From assembly GCA_963920635.1 (NCBI GenBank), contig OY987303.1, positions 48,049,223 through 48,113,222 on the forward strand: a stretch of 64,000 nt of DNA, written 5' to 3'. The notes under the pieces were generated by a model. The model ran no database searches. It saw nothing but the letters and a program-made list of their open reading frames with translations, and was not told the origin of the DNA. The position numbers and the translations under genes are program-made. This document shows positions 10,708-21,292 of the stretch, piece by piece. Origin of the DNA: Pseudeuparius sepicola. Lineage: Eukaryota > Arthropoda > Insecta > Coleoptera > Anthribidae. Each line of letters opens with the position of its first letter. Positions within the stretch are counted from its first letter, which is position 1.

Positions 10708-10985
10708 GAACTCAGATAGCCGAAGGGTCATTTGTAATGCACCCACGGCCCCGGGCTAACCGGTGATTTACACCCATCAATTCTCAGGCGAGACGCCACC
10801 TCATCTTTTTTGCTGACCCGTTCAGATACGTTTTTATTGAGATGGGGGTGTGTTTTTTGCCGCTGGCCTGCAGTTAGTTCTCTTATCCAGACACCTGACC
10901 GTTTTATTTAGTCTCCAGCCGAAGGAAAATGTGTTTTGAAAATAGGAGAAATTTCTTAAGAAAACAAGGCAACGAGAATTGACTT
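10708..10985 (+). repeat. Dispersed repeat D, copy 3
   Basis: Contains GGGTCATTTGTAATGC, GGTGATTTACACCCATCAAT, GAGACGCCACCTCATCTT, AGATACGTTTTTATTGAGA and TTTCTTAAGAAAACAAGG, all in the D order. Confidence 0.7.
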
Positions 10986-11650
10986 CACTGCACCAAGAGA
11001 AATTTAGTATGGTGGGTATATAGAAAATTCAAGCGAATGATGCAAATACAGAGCGGTTGAGGATATATATAGATTATGACATGTATAATAATAACGAGTG
11101 AGTGATAGGTGTGCGCAATTCAGAAAGATTCAATTAGGAATTAGATGTAAAAAATGTTAACCAGATAGTGGGGGAGGCCCACTAAAAAGCAAAATGCGAA
11201 AAAATTTTTTGCTTAGAGCAAGTGGCTACAATGGACAACAAATAAAATGAGATTTGAGAAGCAGCGCAAACTCTAAATACTGCATATGATTTTTGTGACT
11301 TATCTAAAGGCTACATAAGATACGTTGTTGCTTACTGAGCCTTGTACTCTGTTTGAGCGAAACATATGAAATATTGTCAAGAAAATTTACAAGTTGAAAT
11401 TGTGAGTAGGTACATCGAATTTATATTTGGCAACGCTGCGCTCTGTATTTCGCAACATTTAAAGGCTGGGAAGAACGACGCTTCCAATAAGTACACATAG
11501 TCCTGTTAATCTTGTAAAATATAGGGTATAGGTTTCAATAATAATATTATACGTATACCTTTTTTAAAAACTACGCGTTGCGACGATGCGGCATTTCAGT
11601 GTTCGAACTCCTGACAATTCCATGCTGAACTCTTTCAATTTTACGCTTAT
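10986..11650. other. Unassigned non-coding stretch
   Basis: No gene or repeat boundary that I can support. Confidence 0.4.
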
Positions 11651-11652
11651 TA

Positions 11653-12860
11653 TACAGGGTGTTTCATCTTAAGTGTGAACACCCCCGTAAAATTTGTATT
11701 CTCTCTATATTGGTGCAAAATTTCAGATCTTAATGTCAATTTTCAAGGCCTACTACAAAATTTTTTTTCGAGTAATGAATGACGAAAACCGTTTAGCGAT
11801 TTTTTTTATTTAAAATCTGACACAACAGCGTTAATCAGAAGAACCTAAAACCCCCGTATACCAAATTTGAACAAAAAATATACAGGGAGTTCCATTCTGC
11901 AGGGTGTGAAAGTTGAGCAAAATAGGAATTTTAAACTCCGCTGGCGAGTCAAGTGTGCCATGGAATTACTTCGAAACAGTTGGATGATGAACAGGACCAC
12001 TCACAGTGTCGATGTGCAAAGATCCAATAAAAAATATACAAGGTGTTCTTCTCTGTAGCAACTCGAAATGCTGAATTTTTTAAACTTTATACAAGTCAAA
12101 AATCGAGTATATCAAAACCACCCCAGACATTACAAACGAACGAAGTCTAAAAAATACAAAAGCCTGCCAGTCAGTAAGTCCATATGAGTTAAGGTGGCTG
12201 GTGTGCCACAACAGGAAACGCACAGAAAATGTATCATCTTAGACAGTGACTTTATTGATAAAGGTCCAACAATTTGAATTGTTTTTATTTGTTGGTTGGA
12301 TGATGTAAAGAAATAAATTGCTTTTGTATTTATTAATATTTATTCAATGATTCCAGAGCACTGCTGACCAATATAAAGTTTAATAAACATTCAGCATTTT
12401 GACATCGCCCAGAGAAAAAGACCCTGTACACTTTTGTATTGAATCTTTGCACACCAACCCTTTGAGTAGTCCTGTTTATCATTCATCTGTTTTGACGGGA
12501 TTCCAAGGCACACTGGACTCTCTAGATGCCTTTAAAATTCCTATTTTGCTCAATTTTGACACCCTGCAGAATGGAACTCCCTGTATATTTTTTGTTCTCA
12601 TTTGGTATACGGGGGTTTTAGGTTGTTCTGATTAACGCTGTGGTGTCAGATTTTAAATAAAAAAATCGCTAAATGGTTTTCGTCATTTTTTACTAGAAAA
12701 AAAAAGTTGTAGTAGGCCTTAAAAATTGACATTAAAACCTGAAAGTTTGCACCAACGTAGAGTTTTTTGTGGCCTATTTTTATAAAAAAAACGCGGCTAA
12801 AATCGGATGGAGATTACAAATTTTACGGGGGTGTTCGTACTTAAGATGAAACACCCTGTA
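11653..12860. mobile_element. 1.2-kb foldback-type element with ~450-bp inverted arms
   Basis: Starts TACAGGGTGTTTCATCTTAA and ends with its inverted copy, flanked by TA (11651-11652, 12861-12862). The inverted similarity runs inward past GAACTCCCTGTATA blocks to about 12,093 on the left and 12,377 on the right, leaving a unique centre of only about 280 bp. No transposase is visible. The TA duplication and the TACAGGGTG end fit a mariner-derived non-autonomous element. Confidence 0.8.
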
Positions 12861-13109
12861 TACTATATAGTCAGATTTCGTGGTGCACTTCATGAACGGT
12901 TAAAAGATTAGTTACAAACTTATCCACATCTGAATAAAAACCTTGAGGAAAATAGCTAGTGAACTCCTGTAAGTTTTTGTGTTTGTACAAACTGAAGGCT
13001 TTTTAAATGGGATATACGAGAAAAAGCCAAGAAAAACGGGGAGTTCCGGCAGTAAGAGAGATAGACGACTCTGAAACATCCCCACAACCTGATAGCCTGC
13101 ATCTAGAGC

Positions 13110-13305
13110 ATTTTGTTCCTGTGTGCAACCGGAAACAAAAACTTGGATTAACAAAGGGTCATTTGTAACGTAAGGAAGGCCGCTCGGCGGTAACTGGTGC
13201 GATTTGCACCCATCAATTATTCTCCTCTCATTGGTTTGGTCTTGGCCATTCGAAATTGGTTTGGAAAATAGCAGAAGTTTCTTGAGAAAATAATGATAAT
13301 AAATA
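13110..13305 (+). repeat. Dispersed repeat D, copy 4 (short)
   Basis: AAAGGGTCATTTGTAACG, GGCCGCTCGGCGGTAACTGG, TTGCACCCATCAATT and TTTCTTGAGAAAATAATGA follow the D order with large internal gaps. Confidence 0.6.
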
Positions 13306-13694
13306 ATAAAAGCCATCTGTGGTTCCAAAATGTCTGTGTTTGTAGATGCTGTCAAAATGCCTATTTTTTAGCGGCCATTTTCTTTAGAAGAGGACTTTTT
13401 AGTTGTACTTTTGAGGGTCGTTATTTAAAGCGTTTTTACAAGTTAAAGATAAATCCTGTATAGGTTCTGGACACTCCAGACTGGAATCGTGGCTTTTTCC
13501 CTAGTTTTCACTTTAAACCTTTAATTTTCATTGACTTTAATTATTGTAATGAGAAAAATTTAAGGTCACTAGATATTAAAAATCATAATATTGTGTGTCA
13601 AGTTGTTTCCTTTTATTTACTTTACCGATTAAATACCATGAAGCCCAAGGACGTCTTGAATTCGGCGAAAACGAAGCTGGCACTAGAAGAGATA
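13306..13694. other. Unassigned non-coding stretch
   Basis: AT-rich, no supported feature. The 147-codon minus frame at 12,912-13,355 crosses D copy 4 and is judged a chance frame. Confidence 0.4.
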
Positions 13695-13905
13695 AATGAA
13701 CAAGGAACATCCCACCTATACCGGGAAATCTCGCTGCAATATTTCCCGGTAACTTACTCGATATTATTGCCATTTATTGCGTTGCCACAACCCCATAACC
13801 AATATCTGAAGCAATGTGTTGCCGAGCGAAACCGGAAGAACTTAAATAGATGAAGGGTAATTTGTAATGCTACTCGGGCACCGTGATTTAAACGGTTTTC
13901 AAACT
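13695..13905 (+). repeat. Dispersed repeat D, copy 5 (5' part)
   Basis: TTTATTGCGTTGCCAC, CCAATATCTGAAGCAATGTG, CCGGAAGAACTTAAATAGAT and GGGTAATTTGTAATG match the 5' half of copies 1 and 6. The copy breaks off after GTGATTTA. Confidence 0.65.
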
Positions 13906-14094
13906 AAAGGTAGATTTCTGATTTTTTTTTAACCTGCTCATGATTTTCACTCGAGCGTCAGTGATATATCCCGAGGCGTAGCCGAGGTATTTAAGACATC
14001 TAGAAAATTTGTTATCTCCGAGCCAGATTGGGTCCAAGTTGTTAAGAATTATATTAAGAAAGACCTACTCCAGATGTAGCACGGTCATTCATTA

Positions 14095-15387
14095 TAGACC
14101 GTCAGATAGTGACAGATTTAGGTGCCCCATTTTCGCATACCAGCCTCGAAGAGGGTTGAAAAGTACACCGATGCTGAGTAGAATGAAGTGAAATTTAAGA
14201 GTGGCCCCTGGGGATAACATATGTAAAATTCGATTTTCCTGAACAAAAATTAAAGGTGTCTGTTGCCCATATTTCCATGCGGTTTCAAATTTTACAGAAT
14301 AATTGAACAATGTAAAGTGACAAAAAAATTCCCTATGAACAATATACCAAAAATTGTTCGCTTTCAAAATGCAACGGATTGAGCTCGACAAAATTTTGAC
14401 ACCCTATTTCAAGAAAAGCAGTGATGTTTTAGTCAATGCCTATTAGGCATTTTTTTTTCTTAGTTTTGAAAGTACAATTCATCTGTAACATTTAAATAAG
14501 GTAGGCGATAATTTTATTTTTCGAACTTTGGAGTTAACAGGTGTTTTCGGGCACATTTTGCCAATTTCAACTTTTTTTCAATTTCACTCAAGCCTTTTGT
14601 TACAATAGTCTTATAATCACTTTTTCTAAGCATATGCTAAACGGCTTGTATGAGAAAATGGTGGAAATTTCTAGATTTTTTTAAATTATATAATATAATT
14701 ATTAATGTGATGACCATATCCAACACGCAAGCCTTTTGTTACATAGTCTTAGAATCACTTTTTCTAAGCATATGTCAAACGGCTTGCGTGAGAAAATGGT
14801 GGCAATTTTCATAAATTTTCCTGCAACTTTCCTATGTTCTGAAAATATGAAGGCCACGCTCTACACTCAAGCCATAATTTTTTTAAATACTCTGAGATTC
14901 ATAACTTTTTATTGCAATTAATTTCGTTCATGGAAAAATAACTGAAAAATCGAAAAAAAATTCCGTTAAATTTTCCGACCCCAAAATGTAGGTACTTATC
15001 CATTCCCGCCACTCAAGCCAATATGTTTTTCGGGCTAGTGACGATGTACGTTTTCATACTTTCGATGGGATTGTGTGGAAAAATCGGTCAAAATTTCTAT
15101 TTTTGCTTACAAAACTACGCCCTTATTTCAACCCTTTAGCCACCTGCAACACTCAAGCCTTTGGTTTTCCAAAGCCAGGTTCTATTAATTAATCATTTAG
15201 TGAACATGGCTTGCGTGGAAATATGGGCAACAGACTGTTCAGGAAAATCGAATTTTCTATATGTTATCCCCAGGGGCTACTCGTAAATTTCCCTTCATTC
15301 TACTCAGCATCGATGTACTTTTCAACCCTCTTCGAGGCTAGTGTGCGAAAATGGGGCCACCTAAATCTGTCACTATCTGACGGTCTA
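14095..15387. mobile_element. 1.3-kb TIR element with ~200-bp arms and TTA target duplication
   Basis: Left end TAGACCGTCAGATAGTGACA and an inverted right end, flanked by TTA (14,092-14,094 and 15,388-15,390). Arms extend about 200 bp and include GAGGGTTGAAAAGTACA and CCCCTGGGGATAACATAT. The 3-bp TTA duplication suggests PIF/Harbinger. The interior carries repeated CTCAAGCC...GGCTTG blocks and no coding frame. Confidence 0.75.
14580..15235. repeat. Degenerate ~140-bp internal repeats with CTCAAGCC/GGCTTGCGTG blocks
   Basis: ACTCAAGCC or ACGCAAGCC occurs at about 14,590, 14,727, 14,865, 15,012 and 15,151. Copies one, two and five are followed 65-80 bp later by GGCTTG(C/T)(A/G)TG and a GAGAAAATGG- or GGAAATATGG-like string. 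Each unit can therefore pair CACGCAAGCC with GGCTTGCGTG. The best-matched units share CCTTTTGTTACA and AATCACTTTTTCTAAGCATA. Confidence 0.6.
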
Positions 15388-15494
15388 TTATTTTGCGACA
15401 CAATAAGCCAACACGACAGAACATTGGTCACAATGCAATGCCAAAACTGATCGATAGTTTACTAATGCTGTCAGAACCAGAGTGATATACTGGT

Positions 15495-15923
15495 CATTCA
15501 TTTAGACGGACTTTGACCACCATTTTGGGAGAGAATGGAGGTTATTTAATAACTGTAAAACAGCATGGAGGCTGGAAATCTGCTACCATCGCTGAGGGAT
15601 CCATCGAGGAAACCTTGACATCAAAAACAAGAATTGCTAAAATGGTCCAGGGTTCAGTTCAGGGTACATCAACGACACTAAATAAGGATAACGTCAGACG
15701 TGATTCTCGTAGCGAAGATTTTGATGTTGGAAGTTATTCGATAGGTTCGGATTTCAGAAAGCCTGTCACTGTTACTTCAGAAAATGTTCATTTTGTTAAC
15801 GAACATATAACAATTCCCGTCGAAATTACTTTAATGTTTAATGTATTGACCATGGTCAATAATGAAATTTTATTTACCTCGAGGAGAGAAAATCAACTTC
15901 TGATGCTTATAGTCGGTCAATAA
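15495..15923 (+). pseudogene. C-terminal part of a tyrosine recombinase (Crypton/DIRS-like), nucleophile changed
   Basis: The frame opens HSFRRTLTTIL, matching the H-x-x-R block of tyrosine recombinases. It continues KQHGGWKSATIAEGSIEE, a position that in eukaryotic YR elements usually reads RHGGWKS-x-VAEGYIE. The Tyr expected before IE is Ser here, so this piece should be catalytically dead. The frame stays open for 136 codons from a TTG at 15,513, followed by low-similarity sequence rich in S/T/D. There is no ATG start; upstream sequence lacks the first catalytic Arg. It starts just after the preceding TIR element. Family assignment is from motif memory. Confidence 0.6.
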
Positions 15924-16689
15924 AGTGTTATTTCAGAGTTAGTAGTAGAAACAAATATTTACTGATGTGTTATGGCGCTAAAGTTAAACTTTTGATGGAA
16001 GATCCTTCCTACAAAAGTTTTGGTACGAGACCTTGAACTACGTTGTGGTACAAGTACAATTTTCTGAGTTTTGGCAAAAGTTCTGTTACCATTTACATGC
16101 TTCTCTTTCATCTCCACCTTGACTGAATAAGAACAACACTACTTAACATGTTTACCCTTGCTTAATACAAAGTATGTATCTCGTTTCAAGATTATGGATG
16201 GCGTTTAAGATTTTATGGGATTATTATTCAAATTAAAATTTTCATTTGGTTGCCCATACTTTTTATTCTTCAAGTATCCCAATAAAAAAGTGCCTGAGCT
16301 ATGATGGGGCCAAATTCAGAGTTCCGTTTTTGTCTATCTATCCAAGGTAACTGCGATTTGGGAGTTAGGACTTACTTCCGCAGTATTATGAGGAAGTGCG
16401 CCATCCTGTTGGCAGATAATGTTCCGACGGTTTTATAATAGTAATTTTTTAAGATTAAAAAGAGTTGCCCGAAAAAATTTACTAGAGGTGAGTTGAAACT
16501 CTTCCTTGAGACTTAATTTATTTGTGATACCATGGGTGTTGAAAAGTCCAGTGGAGCGTTTTTTCTTTGTTGAGGCAGTCAACTGTATAGAAAGTTGCTA
16601 TGATTGCACTTGTGGTAATTCAACAGCTTTCTTAAAAAACAATACATTGGTTGGAATTGGGAGAGAAGGGACCTAAGAAACCTAGAATA
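15924..16689. other. Unassigned non-coding stretch
   Basis: AT-rich, no supported gene, RNA or repeat edge. Confidence 0.4.
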
Positions 16690-17002
16690 TACAGAGTGTC
16701 TCAAAAATATGACCAATTGATGCTCACTTCTGGTCAAACCGGAAGTCGGAAATGAGAACCGACAATTTTTTGTCACTCCCCGTATGCTCATTACTAATAT
16801 TCCGTGTTAAAATCCAACTTAACAATTGTTTGGAACAGGGTATTTTTATAAAATAACTTCTTAACAACACCCTGTATATTAAGTTTGACACCATATTCGA
16901 ATTTCTCGGAAAATTATACATAAGTGTGGTTTTTGAACCATGAATTTACCTTTAAAATTATCAAGAAAATCGGATTTAGCACGTTAACTGGGACACCCTG
17001 TA
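16690..17002. mobile_element. Probable ~313-bp mariner-like MITE
   Basis: Left end TACAGAGTGTCTCA and right end TGGGACACCCTGTA are imperfect inverted copies, each next to a further TA (TATACAG..., ...CTGTATA). An extra CACCCTGTATA at 16,870 may be a second, older end. Confidence 0.5.
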
Positions 17003-17464
17003 TACATTTAGGGAATAAACCAGCATAATCCTTGGACATCCAAGCTTCATGTTCGTTTACTCGGACGCCCCAGCCTAAGTTGTCACTATCGCGATTACTC
17101 AAAATTCGAAGCAGGAAACTCGTTTAAAATAGAATGCATGCTTTTCTGCCTTCGATCGACCTTGGTTCAAATGTACAAGTCTTTATAGAAAAACACCGCT
17201 GATAGATAAGAGCCCTGGACAAATTATTGTGGATTCACGGCATTGCTCCTTGATAGATTTATCAGTGTGATTTATTAATTATTGTCCTACACTCACTGGG
17301 ATTAATACAGTTTTCTATGGGTTTCCGTAGTAATTGAGCGAATGCTATCATAGTTCTATCGGGAAAATTCGGCCCTAGCTGCAAATGGCAACAAACACAA
17401 AGTTATAGTAATTGCCACCCTCTCCCGCACAAGCATTCGGTTGCTTCAGGGATTTTACCCCCGA
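17003..17464. other. Unassigned non-coding stretch
   Basis: No supported feature. Confidence 0.4.
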
Positions 17465-17775
17465 AAAACAAACACTTGGAAGGAAAATTTCTCGGCAATA
17501 TTTCCCGTTAACTACGCCCTATTATTTTCATTTATTGCGTTGCCACGGCCGATATCTGGTAAAATTTGTTGCCCCGCGCAACCGGAAGAAGAACTCGGAT
17601 AGATGGCGGTCATTTGTAATGTAACGACGGCCTCTCGGCGCTAACCGGTCATTTGCGCCCATCAATTCACAAGCGGGACACCACCTTATCTTTTTTCTGT
17701 TAGTTCTCCCTTCCAGATATACGTTTTTGTAAAATTGGCGTGTTTTGTGGATGTTCCCGAGTCTGGTTTTTGTCT
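17465..17775 (+). repeat. Dispersed repeat D, copy 6
   Basis: Contains TTTATTGCGTTGCCACGGCC, GATATCTGGTAAAATTTGTT, CCGGAAGAAGAACTCGGAT, GGTCATTTGTAATGTAACGA, CCCATCAATTC, GGGACACCACCTTATCTTT and AGATATACGTTTTTGTAAA in the D order. It is one of the most complete copies. Confidence 0.7.
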
Positions 17776-19394
17776 GTAAACGTGAAAGCCCTATTTTTGG
17801 GGCCGGTGAACGATACGTGCCTTTGAGTTATTTTATAACTTGTGTATTTTTTGACCCAACATTGTCAACACCTTTTTTAAATAACCACTCTCTGCAAATC
17901 ATTCGAATAACTTGAAAAGTTTTTCTAGTTACCGATAATTGCATCTCTGGTGTAATATCGTTGAATGAATAACAATGCAATATAAAATCTTTTATGCAAA
18001 AAGCTTTTAGAAGAAAATGGAAGTGACTTTTTAGCTCTTAAAGGACTTAAATGTTTGAGGTTATAAGATACGTTAGTAAGCCAGGCAGGCGCCTCGGCGG
18101 TTTATCTATTAATATAATCGATTCAGACGAGCCGTTATAAATAAAATAAGCAACGCATTGTCACCCATTTATTATAATTCTTTAAGTGGTAAATTAGTGA
18201 ACAAAAAAGATGTTGTTCCGCTTTCTGAGAGGTCTGGCGTTTACCTTTTGAGTTGTGGCTCAGATAATTTTAATATTATTTTATTGGTGAAACAGGCAGT
18301 AGCTTTTCTACTAGGGTTAAGGAATCCCAAAAAGAGATTACAAAAAGTTCTTCAAATGTCCTCCATTTAGCCACTTTGAACCTTCTTGAGAGTCTAGAGA
18401 TATTTAGTGCCAAGATCTGTCCACAAAGTCATTTGAACTTTTAAAACAGCCATGATGACTTGACGGTCGAAATGAAACTTTTATTAACGATGAAATTTTG
18501 GTCCTTAGGAACCCCCAAAAAAGACTATAAATTTAAATGTTGAGATATTATTAAGGTACGAAATTGGGGTTAAATGATTTTCTGTTTAATATTTTATCTG
18601 TTGCACATACAGTTTTTTCTAAATTATCATAATTCTACAGGCGTTTGTTTGTAGATGCGACCGATTCTTCATGTTCCAATATTTCTCCAAGCATTGACTA
18701 TCTCTTTATCCAAGTACCTTCTATATTTCTATATGCAGGATTCGCAAGAGTTTTGTGGCGGACTGGTTGCTGCTTGTAGCATAACAAAATGGTTCGTTAG
18801 AGTGCCAGTGCTAAACTAAGTTGAAGGTAAAACCAATGGAAATCATTACATTAAAAAAGGTTACAATAAAATGATTGAATTGGAAAGTATAATTGCAAAT
18901 TATTTTTTTTAAATTTACAATATAAAGGTTTTATTAACTATTATCTTCAGAAATAAATAATATAACTGACTTAATGAGATGTTAGTGAAAGTGATACAGT
19001 ATTATATCGACTATGAAATTAAAGTTAAAAATTAATACTCACGATCAATTATCTTGACTTAACCTGACTTAATAAGTTAATTGTACTAAATTATAAGACT
19101 GAACTAAATTACAAGATAAAAGGTAACATTAAATACAAAACAATTGGCGACTTCCCTATACGATCTTAAATCGAAACATAACATACAAGGCTAGGTAACT
19201 TGTTGTAGACTGGACGCCAAAATCCGACAACTTAAGTGTGGTGCATCTAGGTAATTTTGTGCTAAATAATATCTAATAAATAATTAAAATATGGCCACAA
19301 CTTACAGTCTGAAGCCCACAGAACAGAGTGAACAGATCCAGAGTGAGACTTGCTACAAGAAAAGGTCGACCAGTGTTGTTATCAAAAGTTAATA
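17776..19394. other. Long unassigned AT-rich stretch
   Basis: No gene, RNA or repeat boundary that I can support over about 1.6 kb. A 70-codon frame at 18,158-18,370 is unrecognised. Confidence 0.4.
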
Positions 19395-19680
19395 ATTAAG
19401 TAGCTAACTCACCCGGAATTATTCTCCTGGGGTCCTTCCTGTGGTTTCAATACTGCTCTAGGTAGCTGCATCCACCGTAAAAAACGTGGGAATTCATCCA
19501 CATAGTTCACTCATAAATGTTCTATCACATGCAAGATAAAACAGAAAAATAATATTACACAGTGACACCAGAAACACACTAGAAACAAAACTACTTAAGT
19601 TGTCCGCAAACGCGGAAGCCTTCAAGAAAGAGAATTAAGACCTAACCTCACTTTGACGTGAACTCTATATAACCAATCAT
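19395..19680 (-). promoter_or_regulatory. Candidate minus-strand promoter and leader with a short coding stretch
   Basis: On the minus strand a TATA-like GGTTATATAGAG (about 19,663-19,674) is followed about 150-250 bp later by an open stretch reading VDEFPRFLRWMQLPRAVLKP and on through EGPQENNSG. The stretch ends at CCGG|GTGAGTTAG, which fits a splice donor (and also reads TGA). An in-frame ATG exists at the M of RWMQ. This could be a first exon of a host gene or an LTR/leader of a retroelement. I do not recognise the protein. Confidence 0.25.
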
Positions 19681-19689
19681 AAAAAGGAA

Positions 19690-20157
19690 AGCAGCCGATT
19701 GTTGTCGCCAGCCCTATTTATAGTTTTTTTTTCTCAAGATATCCGGCTTCTAGAACATCATGGAACGTTTTGCCATCGAATTGCGTAAAGAAAAAATTTA
19801 AAAATACGGAAATTAACAAATTCTGCCCACATAATGAACCATCATAGATAAGGAATATATGGAACGAACTGTCAAAATGTTAAATACAACGTCGGTAACG
19901 TAGCAACACAGCGCTAGTCAAATGGTGAATTGACTGGAAGAGCAAGTATTGGGTGCTATCTACGTCAGACAAATTAGCACCAATTTTATTTGTTATAATA
20001 TTCGGGGTGTATTTTATGAATTGGAATGAAATAGTGCATTTAAACGTCGTAACGGAAATTAGGCAGAGTTTTCGTTACAGTAGTCAGTCATTCCCAAAGC
20101 ATGTCCTCTGTTGGAAACCTAAAACATAAAGACTTCAAAATATTGCACCTAGTGATT
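19690..20157. other. Unassigned stretch before the Merlin element
   Basis: No supported feature; the 8-bp target site AAGCTAAC lies at its right edge (20,158-20,165). Confidence 0.4.
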
Positions 20158-20165
20158 AAGCTAAC

Positions 20166-20341
20166 GGTAATACTCTGTTATACGCACATATGACCGATTT
20201 CAATGAAATTTGGCACACTTACGTATATTGAGGCGTAGATTACGAAAGTCACAACGAAATTTGGGGCTGAGGCTTAGTTTTCGAGTTACACCTTTTTAAA
20301 ATCGCTAGTTTCAGGGTACTTGTTTTACAAACCGCCTGTAC
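20166..20341 (+). repeat. Merlin left terminal inverted repeat
   Basis: Blocks TCTGTTATACGCACATATGA, GAGGCGTAGATTACGAAA, GGCTTAGTTTTCGAGTTACA and GTTTCAGGGTACTTGTTTTA are shared with the right end in inverted order; a short indel near 20,225 is the main difference. Confidence 0.85.
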
Positions 20342-20589
20342 CTATTGTTTTCAACTGTTTTATGATTTTCGACACATGTCAGTGTCACCACAAAATATCA
20401 AAAAGTTAGGTTATATTTTGGTTATGTCAGAAAATCCCCAATCAAGAAAAAAATTATTCATTGCAATTATTGGCTTTTAGCAATATTTAGGTTTTATTTA
20501 ATTACGTCTTTAGGAAAGAATTTGCGATTTGCGGCAAATTAAAGATTTGTATTGCTTTCTTTTTGGCTGAATACGAAAATCTGGTGTAC

Positions 20590-21292
20590 GTTCTTTTTTA
20601 TACGGCAGGGACCATCATCTTCAAGTTGGTTCACTCTTCTTTGTACTGTCGGCAGCGTCCATCGTCCCAAGTAGCTATGAAAAAGTCAGCCATATACAGC
20701 TGAAGGTGCACCTTCTTTCCCATCACCCAATGCCTCAATAAACAAATAGGTAACCATTTTTTGTTCATAAGTGCCCATCGTTGCAAGGATAGGGGGCTTG
20801 TGCTCCTTTTTTTTTCATACAGCAGTGCCGATCAGTGCCAACTACCTCCGTAAAGGGCACATGCCCTCTTCTTTTTTCATCTGGCAGGGCTCATCACTGC
20901 TGGCTGCCACTGTAAAGGGTGTATACCTCCTTCTTTTTTTATACGGCAGTGTCCATTGTTGCCGACTTTCACCTTAAGGGGCGTATGCACCCTTTTTTTT
21001 TCATATGGCAGCGCCCAACATTGCAGATTTGCACCGTAAAGAATGTATGCCCCCTTCTTTTTTCATACGGCAGCACCCATCAGTGCCGACTGCCACCTTA
21101 AGGGGCTACGCCCCCTTCTTTTTTCATACGGCAGCGCCCATCGTTGCCGACTTCTACCTTCAGGGGCGTATGCCCCTTCTTTTTGCATACGGCAGGGCCC
21201 ACGGGTGCCGACTGCCACCTTAAGGAGCATATGCCCCCTTCTTTTTGCATACGGCAGTGCCCATCGGTGCCGACTGCCACCGTAAGGAGTGT
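20590..21292 (-). repeat. Satellite, diverged reverse-oriented part
   Basis: About eleven ~61-bp monomers with the pattern CTTCTTTTTTCATACGGCAG, CCCATCGTTGCCGACT and CACCTTAAGGGGC. They diverge progressively toward 20,590, where only fragments such as TATACGGCAGGGACCATCAT are recognisable, as expected at an array edge. The orientation is opposite to 21,300-24,990. Confidence 0.8.

Noticed and set aside
12912..13355. 147-codon minus-strand frame as a gene
   Set aside because: It crosses a copy of dispersed repeat D and has no recognisable domain.
15388..15495. The recombinase fragment as cargo of the 14,095-15,387 TIR element
   Set aside because: The TIR and TTA duplication close at 15,390, before the fragment begins.
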